This document shows positions 21,556-28,803 of a stretch of 35,403 nucleotides of DNA, one piece after another. Below the pieces are notes generated by a model. The model had not been told where the DNA came from. It worked only from the letters and a program-made list of their open reading frames with translations, and ran no database searches. How positions within the stretch are numbered: the stretch's first letter is position 1; every line of letters begins with the position of its first letter. Source of the DNA: an uncultured Oscillospiraceae bacterium. Its GTDB lineage: Bacteria; Bacillota; Clostridia; Oscillospirales; Acutalibacteraceae. The position numbers were made by a program, and so were the translations under genes. The stretch covers positions 1 to 35,403 of the forward strand of contig URYX01000003.1 in the NCBI GenBank assembly GCA_900552225.1, in the 5' to 3' direction.

Positions 21556-23904
21556 TCACTCTCCGCATCGGAGGTGGCAGAGGGCTGCGTCTCCGTTTTG
21601 CCGGTGGTGGGGGGGCGTGCCGGCCTCCGAGGAGGTCGAGGATGATGCGGAATCGGAGGACACGGAGGTCGAGGTGGTTGCGGATGCAGTAGTTGTGGTG
21701 GTTACAGTCGTTGAGGTGCGGGAGGAGGCAGAGGTCGTAGGCGTGGTGGTGGCAGGAGTGAGTACAGCCTCCGTAGGAGCACGGGGCGTCAGAGCCCGCG
21801 GCAGCACTGCTGCGTGGTTTTCCCGGATATCCGGGAAGGAGGCCACCGCCTCTGCATTGTCTCCGTACAGGCGATTTTCCTCCTCAGAAAGCCGCCTGGC
21901 CGCAATGACGATTTCGCCGGTGGAGAGACCGAGCTCCGAGGAGGCATCGGTGGAGAGCAGCAGCAGGGTATCGGAGGCACCGACCTCCAGATTCACCGTA
22001 AAGAGGGAGCGCCGCCGCAGCTCGTTCAGATAGCGGGCGCGTTCCTCCGCATCGGTCGAAGCCGCCCCGGCATAGGCAAATTCGCGGTAGTTGTCGGCGC
22101 TGTCCACATACAGCACCGCAAATACGGCATAGCGTCCGTTGGCGTAGATGGTGTTCATCTCGATGAGCGGATGCTCGCGGAGGTAGCTTAAGCGGCGGTA
22201 TTGCAGCAGATCGGAAAACATCTGTCCGGAGCGGGTGTTGTTGCCGTAGATGATCAGCCGGGAATTTTGCTCGGCATCGGAGGACAGGTTGACGCTGCTG
22301 TCAAAATAGGGGACGCCGTAGTCGGAGGACTCGAACTCAAAATTATGGGTGGCGTAATACTGGGCAAAGGCCCCGCCCATGACGGGGTAGCTGATGCCGG
22401 TGTTCGGGATGCGGATCCAGCCGCGGATGTCGCTGTTGCGGCTGTAGAGCGTATAAAACTGCGGCAGCATCCCGGAGGGGAGCAGCGCGGTCTGGGCTGC
22501 ATTCAGCGTATTGGACAGGCCGCTGCCCGTATACAGATTTTCGAGTGACTCGTACATCAGACGGTTGCGGTAAGGGCGATACAGCGAAGCATAGGTATAC
22601 AAACCGACACCGACCACCAGCAGCAGTGCCGTCAGCCAAAGGGCAATCCGGCGCAGCCGGGCCTTAGGGCTGACGGCCCGCCCGATGAGCAGCCAATCGG
22701 CCAGCGACCGTTTTCCCGTGGGCGCGGCCGTTTCAATCGGGTCTGCCGGGGCCTCGAGCGGCTGACTGCCGGCCATCAGTGCCGGCAGCGCTTCCAGGTA
22801 GCGCCGTGTCAGATCCAGGGCGTTGGCTGTGGCCAGTGCGCGGATGCGCTCGCGGTCGGCCCCGCCCTCCATTAGCTGCTTGACCCAGACGTGCTTGGCG
22901 TCGGCCAGCGCGATGTAGACGGTGCCGGTCGGCTTGCCCTCGCTCGGCTCCGGGCCGGCCACGCCGGTGATGGAGACGCCGAACGAGGCCTCACCGAGCC
23001 TGCGGGCCCCGTCGGCCATGGCCCGCGCGGTCTCAAGGCTGACCGCGCCGCAGGTATCCAGAATTTCCTTGGGAACGTGCAGCACCGAGTGCTTGATTTC
23101 CTTGGAATAGGCGGCTACGCCGCACTCAAACACGGAGGAAACGCCCGGCACCTCCGTCAGCCGTCCGGACAGGGTTCCGGCCGTGCACGATTCCGCCGTG
23201 GCAATTTTCAGATGCTTTTCCTGCAGCAGCGCCACGACGCGGTGGGGCAGATCGACGGTATCCGTTCCGTACACAAATACGCCGAGTCGGTCGTCGATGC
23301 TCTGCATCAGCGGATTCAGTATTTCCAGCGCCGCCTCCCGCTCGGCGGCGGAGGCAGTCAGCGCAATCTGCAGCTCGCATTCCGCGGGATACAGGGTGAT
23401 GCGGGCTTCCTCACAGAGAAACAGATCGGCCAGGCGCTCGGCCGCGGCCGTCTCCGACAGGCCGAAGACGCCGACCGTGCGCGTAACGATACAGCCCTCC
23501 TCACGGCGATTCAGACAGGGCAGCAGCTGCTCGCGCAGCAGCAGGGCCGCCTGCGGCTGCTCGGGATCGAGGCCGAACAGCGGGGCATTGCCGCACAGAG
23601 CCGAAAATCCGACGGGGCGGCCGTCCTCTCCGAGAAATCCGAGGGCAGAGGCCTCACAGTGCTGCAGCACGTGCAGTACGGCCGGGTCACGGCACGGATC
23701 CCGACCGAGCAGAAATACGCATTCGCTGCGCAGACAGGCATCCTGCACGGCGGTCAGCAGGGCCTCGGGGGTGGCATCCCCCGCCGTCTCGCAGAACGGA
23801 GTGATGCCGTAGGGTTGCAGCGGCGCAGACAGCAGCTGTCGGTATTGCTCCATCACCGCTTCGGACAAAAGTTCCTGCCCGACGGCGATACAAACGGCGC
23901 GCAT
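21556..23904 (-). CDS. cinA: CinA-type NMN deamidase fused to a catalytically dead class B sortase
   Basis: 782 residues; AAAGGAGG precedes the ATG. Residues about 1-215 are a divergent CinA N-terminal domain without the usual GGLGPT motif. Residues about 220-375 are the nicotinamide-nucleotide amidohydrolase domain, with intact AESCTAG (active Ser239) and SITGVAGP. A linker and one membrane span (about 419-441) lead to a class B sortase fold (about 445-672). There the catalytic His is Asn555 (IIYGNN), Cys is Asp653 (LSTDA) and Arg is Glu664 (TGEIVIAA). A Ser/Thr-rich tail follows. The last ~15 residues (HHRQNGDAALCHLRCGE) look out of frame: a 7-G run at 21609-21615 precedes them. One base fewer would extend the Ser/Thr tail to a TGA at 21438-21440. 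Confidence 0.85.
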   Translation of the reverse strand: MRAVCIAVGQELLSEAVMEQYRQLLSAPLQPYGITPFCETAGDATPEALLTAVQDACLRSECVFLLGRDPCRDPAVLHVLQHCEASALGFLGEDGRPVGFSALCGNAPLFGLDPEQPQAALLLREQLLPCLNRREEGCIVTRTVGVFGLSETAAAERLADLFLCEEARITLYPAECELQIALTASAAEREAALEILNPLMQSIDDRLGVFVYGTDTVDLPHRVVALLQEKHLKIATAESCTAGTLSGRLTEVPGVSSVFECGVAAYSKEIKHSVLHVPKEILDTCGAVSLETARAMADGARRLGEASFGVSITGVAGPEPSEGKPTGTVYIALADAKHVWVKQLMEGGADRERIRALATANALDLTRRYLEALPALMAGSQPLEAPADPIETAAPTGKRSLADWLLIGRAVSPKARLRRIALWLTALLLVVGVGLYTYASLYRPYRNRLMYESLENLYTGSGLSNTLNAAQTALLPSGMLPQFYTLYSRNSDIRGWIRIPNTGISYPVMGGAFAQYYATHNFEFESSDYGVPYFDSSVNLSSDAEQNSRLIIYGNNTRSGQMFSDLLQYRRLSYLREHPLIEMNTIYANGRYAVFAVLYVDSADNYREFAYAGAASTDAEERARYLNELRRRSLFTVNLEVGASDTLLLLSTDASSELGLSTGEIVIAARRLSEEENRLYGDNAEAVASFPDIRENHAAVLPRALTPRAPTEAVLTPATTTPTTSASSRTSTTVTTTTTASATTSTSVSSDSASSSTSSEAGTPPHHRQNGDAALCHLRCGE
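21609..21615. repeat. Seven-G homopolymer, likely frameshift or phase-variable tract
   Basis: On the coding (-) strand this is a C7 run in the tail of the cinA-sortase gene. As assembled, it leads to an early stop. With C6, translation reads TTGKTETQPSATSDAESDSS and onward, keeping the Ser/Thr composition, and ends 4 nt before the acetyltransferase ATG. Confidence 0.6.
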
Positions 23905-23948
23905 ACAATGCCTCCTTTCTTCCGATGGCGTTTATCGGCGGTACGGGG

Positions 23949-25127
23949 TCAGTCGATGGTTACACGGCGGATCCCCTGCATCGCCTCGGCCACCAGAGCG
24001 TCCACGTCGAGTGCCCGCTCCGCCTCCTCCAGCATATAGAGCTTCGGGCGGGTGCGCGGGTGGCGCGGTGTAAAGACGGTGCAGCAATCCTCATAGGGCT
24101 GGATGGAAATTTCAAAGGTGTCGATCTTGCGGGCAACGGCGATGATCTCCTCCTTGTCCATGCCGATCAGCGGCCGAAATACCGGAAGACCGGTGACGGC
24201 CTCGGTGCAGGCCATGGCCGGGATGGTCTGGCTGGCGACCTGTCCGACGCTTTCTCCCGTAATCAGCGCCTCGCAGTCGTGCTGCCGGGCGACGGCCTCG
24301 GCCAGCCGCATCATAAAGCGGCGCATCACGACCGTAAACAGGTCCTCGGGGCAGTGCCGGCTGATTTCCTCCTGAATATGCGTGAAGGGAACGATGTGCA
24401 GCTCCATGCGCCCGGCGTAGCGCGCCACCTGCCGCAGCAGGGAGATGACCTTCTCCTCGGCCCGCTCGCTGGTGTAGGGAGGCGATGCAAAGTGGACGGC
24501 GGTCAGCTTGATGCCGCGCTTGGCCATCATATAGGCGGCCACGGGGGAGTCGATTCCTCCGGAAATCAGCAGCGCACACCGGCCGCCGGTGCCGACCGGC
24601 ATGCCGCCGGCTCCGGGAAGCTGGGCCGCGTGAATGTATGCACCGAAATCGCGGATTTCCACGGTGACGGTGACCTCCGGATGATGTACATCCACGTGCA
24701 GGTGCGGATATTGCTCGAGCAGCGCCTCTCCGACCAGGGCGCACAGCTCGGGAGAGCGCACGGGGAAGGATTTGTCGGCGCGCTTGGCCTCTACCTTGAA
24801 GCTCTGTGCCTGCTGCAGCTCGGCGCGGAGGTATTCTCCGGCGGCGCGGCAGATGAGCTCCGGGTTCTTTTCGACGACGCGGGCCCGGGAAAAGGCCGCC
24901 AGCCCGAAAACGCGGGAGACGCGGTCGCAGGCCTCGTCCCAATCGACGTCCTCGTCCTCCGGCTCAATGAACAGGGTGGACTGTGCCCGGCGAATGGTGA
25001 AATGTCCGACGGGACGCAGCGCCTGCTTCAGATTCTTTTGCAGCACCGCCTCAAAGGTGCCGCGGTTGAGTCCCTTCAGGGCCAGCTCGCCGTTCTTGAT
25101 CAGCAATATTTCTCGAAGGTCAGACAT
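23949..25127 (-). CDS. thiI: tRNA 4-thiouridine sulfurtransferase ThiI
   Basis: 392 residues, the length of ThiI proteins without a rhodanese domain. The N-terminal ferredoxin-like part starts ILLIKNGELALKGLNRGTFE. A THUMP domain spans about 60-166, and the PP-loop ATP-binding motif SGGIDSPVAAYMM is at about 189-200. ThiI adenylates U8 of tRNA and transfers sulfur to make s4U; full-length homologues also serve thiamine synthesis. The sulfur donor is probably the cysteine desulfurase at 26791-27927 in the same operon. With no rhodanese domain, the persulfide must be received by a Cys in the PP-loop part or by a partner. AAGGAG lies about 12 nt before the ATG. Confidence 0.95.
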   Translation of the reverse strand: MSDLREILLIKNGELALKGLNRGTFEAVLQKNLKQALRPVGHFTIRRAQSTLFIEPEDEDVDWDEACDRVSRVFGLAAFSRARVVEKNPELICRAAGEYLRAELQQAQSFKVEAKRADKSFPVRSPELCALVGEALLEQYPHLHVDVHHPEVTVTVEIRDFGAYIHAAQLPGAGGMPVGTGGRCALLISGGIDSPVAAYMMAKRGIKLTAVHFASPPYTSERAEEKVISLLRQVARYAGRMELHIVPFTHIQEEISRHCPEDLFTVVMRRFMMRLAEAVARQHDCEALITGESVGQVASQTIPAMACTEAVTGLPVFRPLIGMDKEEIIAVARKIDTFEISIQPYEDCCTVFTPRHPRTRPKLYMLEEAERALDVDALVAEAMQGIRRVTID

Positions 25128-25155
25128 ACGGGGGTAAACTCCTTTTTGTGTAAAC

Positions 25156-26775
25156 TCATGCTTCCGGCTCCTCGGGCCCGGTCGGTTCGGTTGGGTCTGT
25201 AGGCTCTGTAGGCTCTGTAGGCTCTGTGGGCTCAGTCGGCTCCGTAGGCTCCGTAGGCTCCGTAGGCTCCGTAGGCTCGGTCGGATCGGTAGGCTCTGTG
25301 GGATCGGTCGGGTCGGTAGGCTCCGTGGGCTCAGTCGGGTCCGTGGGTTCGGTCGGGTCCGTGGGATTCGTAGGCTCCGTGGGTTCGTCAGGGCCTGTCG
25401 GCTCGATCGGATCCGTAGGGCCGGTGGGCTCCGTAGGATCGGTAGGATCGGTAGGATCGGTCGGGTCTGTCGGCTCGGCGGGCCCGTCGGGGTCGGTGGG
25501 GTCTGTGGGAGCCGTGGGATCGACGGACGGCGTCTGGCCGCCGTAATAGGCCGGAAGCTCCAGCCCCTGCTTGGTGTACCAGGCCTTGGGCATCAGCGGG
25601 GAGTCGTTGGCCACGATGGAGCCGGTGTTGACATAGGAGCTCTCCCCATCCCGCAGCTTGCGCGCCATCACGATGGTCCGGCCGTTGGAAAGGTGGTTCT
25701 GCACCGTATTGCCGCAGGTATACAGCAGCAGGAATTCGTCAGAGGGATCGACATCGACATCGCCGTAGGTGAAGAAGGAGCGGAGCGCCACCTCCTCCAG
25801 ATATTGCCGGATATCCTCCTCGCCGTAAAACGATGTGCGCAGATATACCCAGTGATCCGCCTCGTCCTCATCCATGGCAAACACGGCGAACACCTTGTAC
25901 TGGTTGGTGTGATACAGCGTGTTCAGCGTAATCAGCGGGGCGCTGCGGGCAAAGCCGACGTTGTCATACAGGCGGTTCAGTGTGGCGAACATCTGTCCGC
26001 TGCGCATGTTGTGCCCGTAGATAATGGTCATGCGGTTGGTGTCCTCGGGGGAGGACAGGCGGTTGCGGTAATCGAAAAACAGAGAGCCGTTTTTATTGTC
26101 CGTCCGGTAAAAATCGCGGTAGAGGTAGTAGTCGTTGTCGGAGGACTGCATCACCGGATAGTCGATGGTAAACCAGTAGGGGCTGGTGGAGGGATAGCTG
26201 AGCCAGGCCCGCACATCGTGATTGGCGTAATAGAGCTTCTTGAAGTCCTCGGACATCCCCTCCGGATAGTCGAAGGCCTCCTCCTCCGGGGTCAGCGGCT
26301 GCGACTGGCCGGGAACATACAGGTTCTTGACGGAATCGACCACCAGCGTGTTGGTGTAGGGAATCAGCACGGTGTCGTTGACCAGGTAGGACAGCGAGCC
26401 GAGCAGTACCAGAAACGCCAGCGAAAAGAAGCATTTCCGGATGCCTTCCTGCCAGCCGTCGCCGCGCTTCGGGGCGAGCCATTCGAGAAAACGCCAGCCG
26501 AAGGACTTTTTGGCGGCAGGGGACGGTGTATCCGAAGCGGGTGCGCCGCTCTGCGGCGCTTCCTTCTGCGGCCCGGCGGGGGTCTCCGGTCCATCCGCAC
26601 CGAGAATCACGGGGATCGCGTCGGGCCCGGCCGGGGGTGCGGAGGCTTCGCCCTCGTCCGGGGCACGGAGCGGGAAGCTCCGCGCCGTATCGGATGCGGC
26701 GCGCTTGGCGGAATATTCCTTCAGAATGGCATCGACCGGATCCCCTGTCGGGAATTTCGGATCATATGGCTTCAT
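25156..26775 (-). CDS. srtB: Class B sortase with cytoplasmic extension and Pro-Thr repeat tail
   Basis: 539 residues. A low-complexity, probably cytoplasmic N-terminal region of about 110 residues precedes one membrane span (about 115-134) and the sortase domain (about 145-375). Catalytic residues are in place: His255 (IIYGHN), Cys354 (LLYTCGN) and Arg366 (NGRTIVMARKL). From about residue 419 to the end the protein is almost purely a Pro-Thr-(Glu/Asp) repeat, expected to be extended and perhaps to span the cell wall. Sortases of this class anchor or polymerise surface proteins. No substrate with a sorting signal is visible in this window. The gene sits between the desulfurase (15-nt gap) and thiI, and the pseudo-sortase downstream has the same layout. 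AAAGGAGA precedes the ATG. Confidence 0.88.
   Translation of the reverse strand: MKPYDPKFPTGDPVDAILKEYSAKRAASDTARSFPLRAPDEGEASAPPAGPDAIPVILGADGPETPAGPQKEAPQSGAPASDTPSPAAKKSFGWRFLEWLAPKRGDGWQEGIRKCFFSLAFLVLLGSLSYLVNDTVLIPYTNTLVVDSVKNLYVPGQSQPLTPEEEAFDYPEGMSEDFKKLYYANHDVRAWLSYPSTSPYWFTIDYPVMQSSDNDYYLYRDFYRTDNKNGSLFFDYRNRLSSPEDTNRMTIIYGHNMRSGQMFATLNRLYDNVGFARSAPLITLNTLYHTNQYKVFAVFAMDEDEADHWVYLRTSFYGEEDIRQYLEEVALRSFFTYGDVDVDPSDEFLLLYTCGNTVQNHLSNGRTIVMARKLRDGESSYVNTGSIVANDSPLMPKAWYTKQGLELPAYYGGQTPSVDPTAPTDPTDPDGPAEPTDPTDPTDPTDPTEPTGPTDPIEPTGPDEPTEPTNPTDPTEPTDPTEPTEPTDPTDPTEPTDPTEPTEPTEPTEPTEPTEPTEPTEPTEPTDPTEPTGPEEPEA
25159..25521 (-). repeat. Degenerate 9-bp tandem repeat encoding Pro-Thr-Glu/Asp
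   Basis: About 120 codons at the end of srtB repeat the tripeptides PTE and PTD with few interruptions (PTG, PIE, PDE). At DNA level units such as GGCTCCGTA and GGCTCTGTA recur in near-identical blocks, especially at 25196-25290. Such a tract can change length by slippage and is also prone to misassembly. Confidence 0.9.
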
Positions 26776-26790
26776 GACGGATGTCTCCTT

Positions 26791-27927
26791 TCAGGCTCTG
26801 TGAAACAGCGTGGTCTGTGCCTCGTGCAGCGCCTCGCACAGGGCGTCTATCTCTGCAGCGGTATTTTCGAAGCCGAAGCTGACGCGCAGGGCGGAGGTGA
26901 TCTCCGCATCCGGCAGCTTCATGGCGGACAGCACATGGCTCCTGTGCCCCTTGGCGCAGGCGGAGCCGGCGGACACATAGATGCCGCGCGCCGCCAGAAA
27001 ATGCAGCAGCGTCTCGCTGCGCATGCCGGGGAGCGAAAAGCTCACGATATAGGGAACGCCCCCTGCGGGCAGATGGAAAACGGCTCCGAGCGGGGCGGCC
27101 GCCTCCTGCAGATGGGTACGCAGCCGTTCGGTGTGCGCCAGGAACTCCTTCGGGGTGGGGAGATGGCGGGACGCCTCCCCGAAGGCGGCGATCGCCGGCA
27201 GCGCCTCGGTGCCGGAGCGTAGCCCCCGTTCCTGACCGCCGCCGAGCGCGGCGGGAGGGACAAGGTGTACCCCTTTCCGGACATACAGGGCACCGACGCC
27301 CTTGGGGGCGCGCAGCTTGTGGCCGCTGAACGAGAGCAGATCCACGGGAAGCCGCGAGACGGACAGCGGCAGCTTTCCGGCGGCCTGTACGGCATCGGTA
27401 TGCAGCAGCGCCTCGGGGGAACGGCGGCGCAGCTGCGGCAGCAGCGTGTCAAGCTCCAGGCGGGCGCCGGTCTCGTTGTTGACGGTCATCAGGGAGATGA
27501 GAACAGTGTCCGCCCGGCAGGCCTCCAAAACGGTGTCCGGCTCCAGATGACCGTCCGCCGCGGGGGCTACATAGGTCACCTCAAAGCCCTGCTCCTCGAG
27601 GCGTTTGCAGGCGGCCAGTACGGAAGGATGCTCAAGCTGTGAGGTGACGATATGCCGCCCGCGCCTCTGCTTGGCGGCGGCCCCGCCGAGGATGGCCAGA
27701 TTGTTGGCCTCCGTGCCCCCAGAGGTGAAATACAGGGCCTCCGGCGGCGCTCCGACGACGGCGGCCACGGCGGTCCGTGCCGACTGCAGCTCCTGCTCGG
27801 CCCGCAGGCCGAGCGTATGGAGAGAGGAGGGGTTGCCGTAGCATTCGGTCATCATATAAGCCGCCCGCGCGGCTGCTTCCGGAAGCACGGCGGTGGTCGC
27901 GCTGTGATCCAGGTAAATTTCCGGCAT
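26791..27927 (-). CDS. Cysteine desulfurase (NifS/IscS family)
   Basis: 378 residues. The N-terminus MPEIYLDHSATT, the FTSGGTEANNLAI stretch, PLP-binding Lys204 in SFSGHKLRAPKG and active-site Cys324 in SAGSACAKGHRSHVL are all present. The enzyme takes sulfur from L-cysteine to form a protein persulfide. It is the first gene of the - strand operon and is followed two genes later by thiI, the NifZ-ThiI-like pairing known in Firmicutes for tRNA thiolation. No iron-sulfur scaffold gene is nearby, so a dedicated role with ThiI is likely. Its promoter is clear at 28031-28059. Confidence 0.93.
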   Translation of the reverse strand: MPEIYLDHSATTAVLPEAAARAAYMMTECYGNPSSLHTLGLRAEQELQSARTAVAAVVGAPPEALYFTSGGTEANNLAILGGAAAKQRRGRHIVTSQLEHPSVLAACKRLEEQGFEVTYVAPAADGHLEPDTVLEACRADTVLISLMTVNNETGARLELDTLLPQLRRRSPEALLHTDAVQAAGKLPLSVSRLPVDLLSFSGHKLRAPKGVGALYVRKGVHLVPPAALGGGQERGLRSGTEALPAIAAFGEASRHLPTPKEFLAHTERLRTHLQEAAAPLGAVFHLPAGGVPYIVSFSLPGMRSETLLHFLAARGIYVSAGSACAKGHRSHVLSAMKLPDAEITSALRVSFGFENTAAEIDALCEALHEAQTTLFHRA

Positions 27928-28030
27928 GGGATGGACTCCTTTCGGGTAGGTGCGGTATGCGGCGGCCGACGGTTTATCTGCGCCGGGACACCCGATTTCC
28001 TTCTTTTAAGGAATAAAGATATACATTCCC

Positions 28031-28059
28031 AGTATACACGAAAAATGCGCGGTTTTCAA
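28031..28059 (-). promoter_or_regulatory. SigA-type promoter of the desulfurase-sortase-thiI-cinA operon
   Basis: On the - strand, TTGAAA (28059-28054) and TATACT (28036-28031) are separated by exactly 17 nt. The start site would be near 28024, leaving a leader of about 97 nt. Confidence 0.8.
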
Positions 28060-28123
28060 CCGTTCCCGTAATTTTCCCGCAAAAGAATTTGCAAAAGCGG
28101 GGACACCGAAAAAATGACAAAAC

Positions 28124-28141
28124 TGTAACCCTTTTGTAACC
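28124..28141 (+). promoter_or_regulatory. Direct repeat TGTAACC x2, possible response-regulator box
   Basis: TGTAACC occurs at 28124-28130 and again at 28135-28141, an 11-nt (one helical turn) period. It ends just before the -35 position of the promoter for the small genes. The spacing and placement are typical for OmpR/PhoB-type activators. Confidence 0.45.
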
Positions 28142-28149
28142 GAAATCGC

Positions 28150-28178
28150 CTTATTTTCGACCGGAAAGCCTGTATAAT
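28150..28178 (+). promoter_or_regulatory. Promoter of the small membrane-protein genes
   Basis: A consensus -10 TATAAT (28173-28178) has only a poor -35 (CTTATT at 28150). Weak -35 plus an adjacent direct repeat suggests dependence on an activator. Confidence 0.65.
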
Positions 28179-28230
28179 AGAACTGTACCCGGACGAAGGA
28201 CGGGATAGAAAAAGGAGGATGGATCAGACC

Positions 28231-28425
28231 ATGAAACGACTTGTGAAAAAGATAAGCTTACTGATGGCTTCCGGAGCGACCCTGCTGATTCTTCCCCTGT
28301 CCGCTTCCGCGGAGGGAGCGGAGCGTTTGGTGCGGGTCTCCTCCGTATCGCCGGGGCCGCTGCTGGTGCTCGGTGTAATCTCGGTGATCTGCGTGGCGGC
28401 TGCGGCCGTCTACAGGAAGGCATAA
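28231..28425 (+). CDS. Small secreted or membrane protein, unknown function
   Basis: About 64 residues from ATG 28231 (MKRLVKKISLLMASG). An upstream in-frame ATG at 28219 directly abuts AGGAGG and is too close to be used. The protein is a signal peptide (cleavage near ASAEG), a short outer segment of about 15 residues, and a C-terminal membrane span ending VYRKA. I do not recognise a family. It is co-transcribed with the 41-residue gene 30 nt downstream. Confidence 0.7.
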   Translation: MKRLVKKISLLMASGATLLILPLSASAEGAERLVRVSSVSPGPLLVLGVISVICVAAAAVYRKA

Positions 28426-28455
28426 GAGGGCATAGACAAAGGAGACGTGAAACGC

Positions 28456-28581
28456 ATGAAACGGTTGTTGAAAATTTTGGCGGCTTTGGTCGGTGTGGCG
28501 GCCGTTGTCGGCGGAGTCCTGTGCTGGATGAACCGGGACTGTGACGATGCGGCGTTTGAAGAGGATTTTGACATGCTGTAA
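28456..28581 (+). CDS. 41-residue single-span membrane protein with acidic tail
   Basis: It begins MKRLLKILAALVGVAAVVGG, and a membrane span is followed by a cytoplasmic or outer tail rich in Asp and Glu (CDDAAFEEDFDML). AAAGGAG lies about 11 nt before the ATG. It shares the MKRL(L/V)K start with the gene before it. Function unknown; short hydrophobic-acidic proteins like this are widespread in Clostridia. Confidence 0.6.
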   Translation: MKRLLKILAALVGVAAVVGGVLCWMNRDCDDAAFEEDFDML

Positions 28582-28706
28582 CATACGGCTCGGCCGCGGA
28601 ATGAACCGCGGAGCGGGCCGTGGGCGGCAGGGCCGCCCGCTATGAATACGCCAGCTTCGATTTCTCCTATATTTGCCGGTTTTCCATTTTTCCGGCGGCA
28701 AGAGAT

Positions 28707-28747
28707 CCCTTTTGTATGCCTGACGGGGTATACAGAAGGGGTTTTTT
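28707..28747 (+). terminator. Rho-independent terminator after the small genes
   Basis: CCCTTTTGTATGCC pairs with GGGGTATACAGAAGGG (two G-U pairs) and is followed by six Ts (28742-28747). The 222-nt gap before hflX also holds a GGGCGGC/GCCGCCC stem at 28622-28638 and a TATACT -10-like hexamer at 28752-28757 that could start hflX. Confidence 0.75.
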
Positions 28748-28803
28748 GTGTTATACTGGGAGAAGAACACCGGAGATGGAAGCCGGATAAGGAGGATGCC
28801 GGG

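Noticed and set aside
25190..25480. CRISPR-like array of short repeats
   Set aside because: Units are 9 bp, contiguous and in coding frame, without spacers.
25226..25546. + strand frame coding a Gly-Ser-Val repeat protein
   Set aside because: It is the antisense reading of the srtB Pro-Thr repeat and lacks a ribosome binding site.
28642..28803. Upstream extension of hflX by 54 codons
   Set aside because: It would include a terminator T-run and promoter-like sequence, and the family start fits ATG 28804 with its ribosome binding site.
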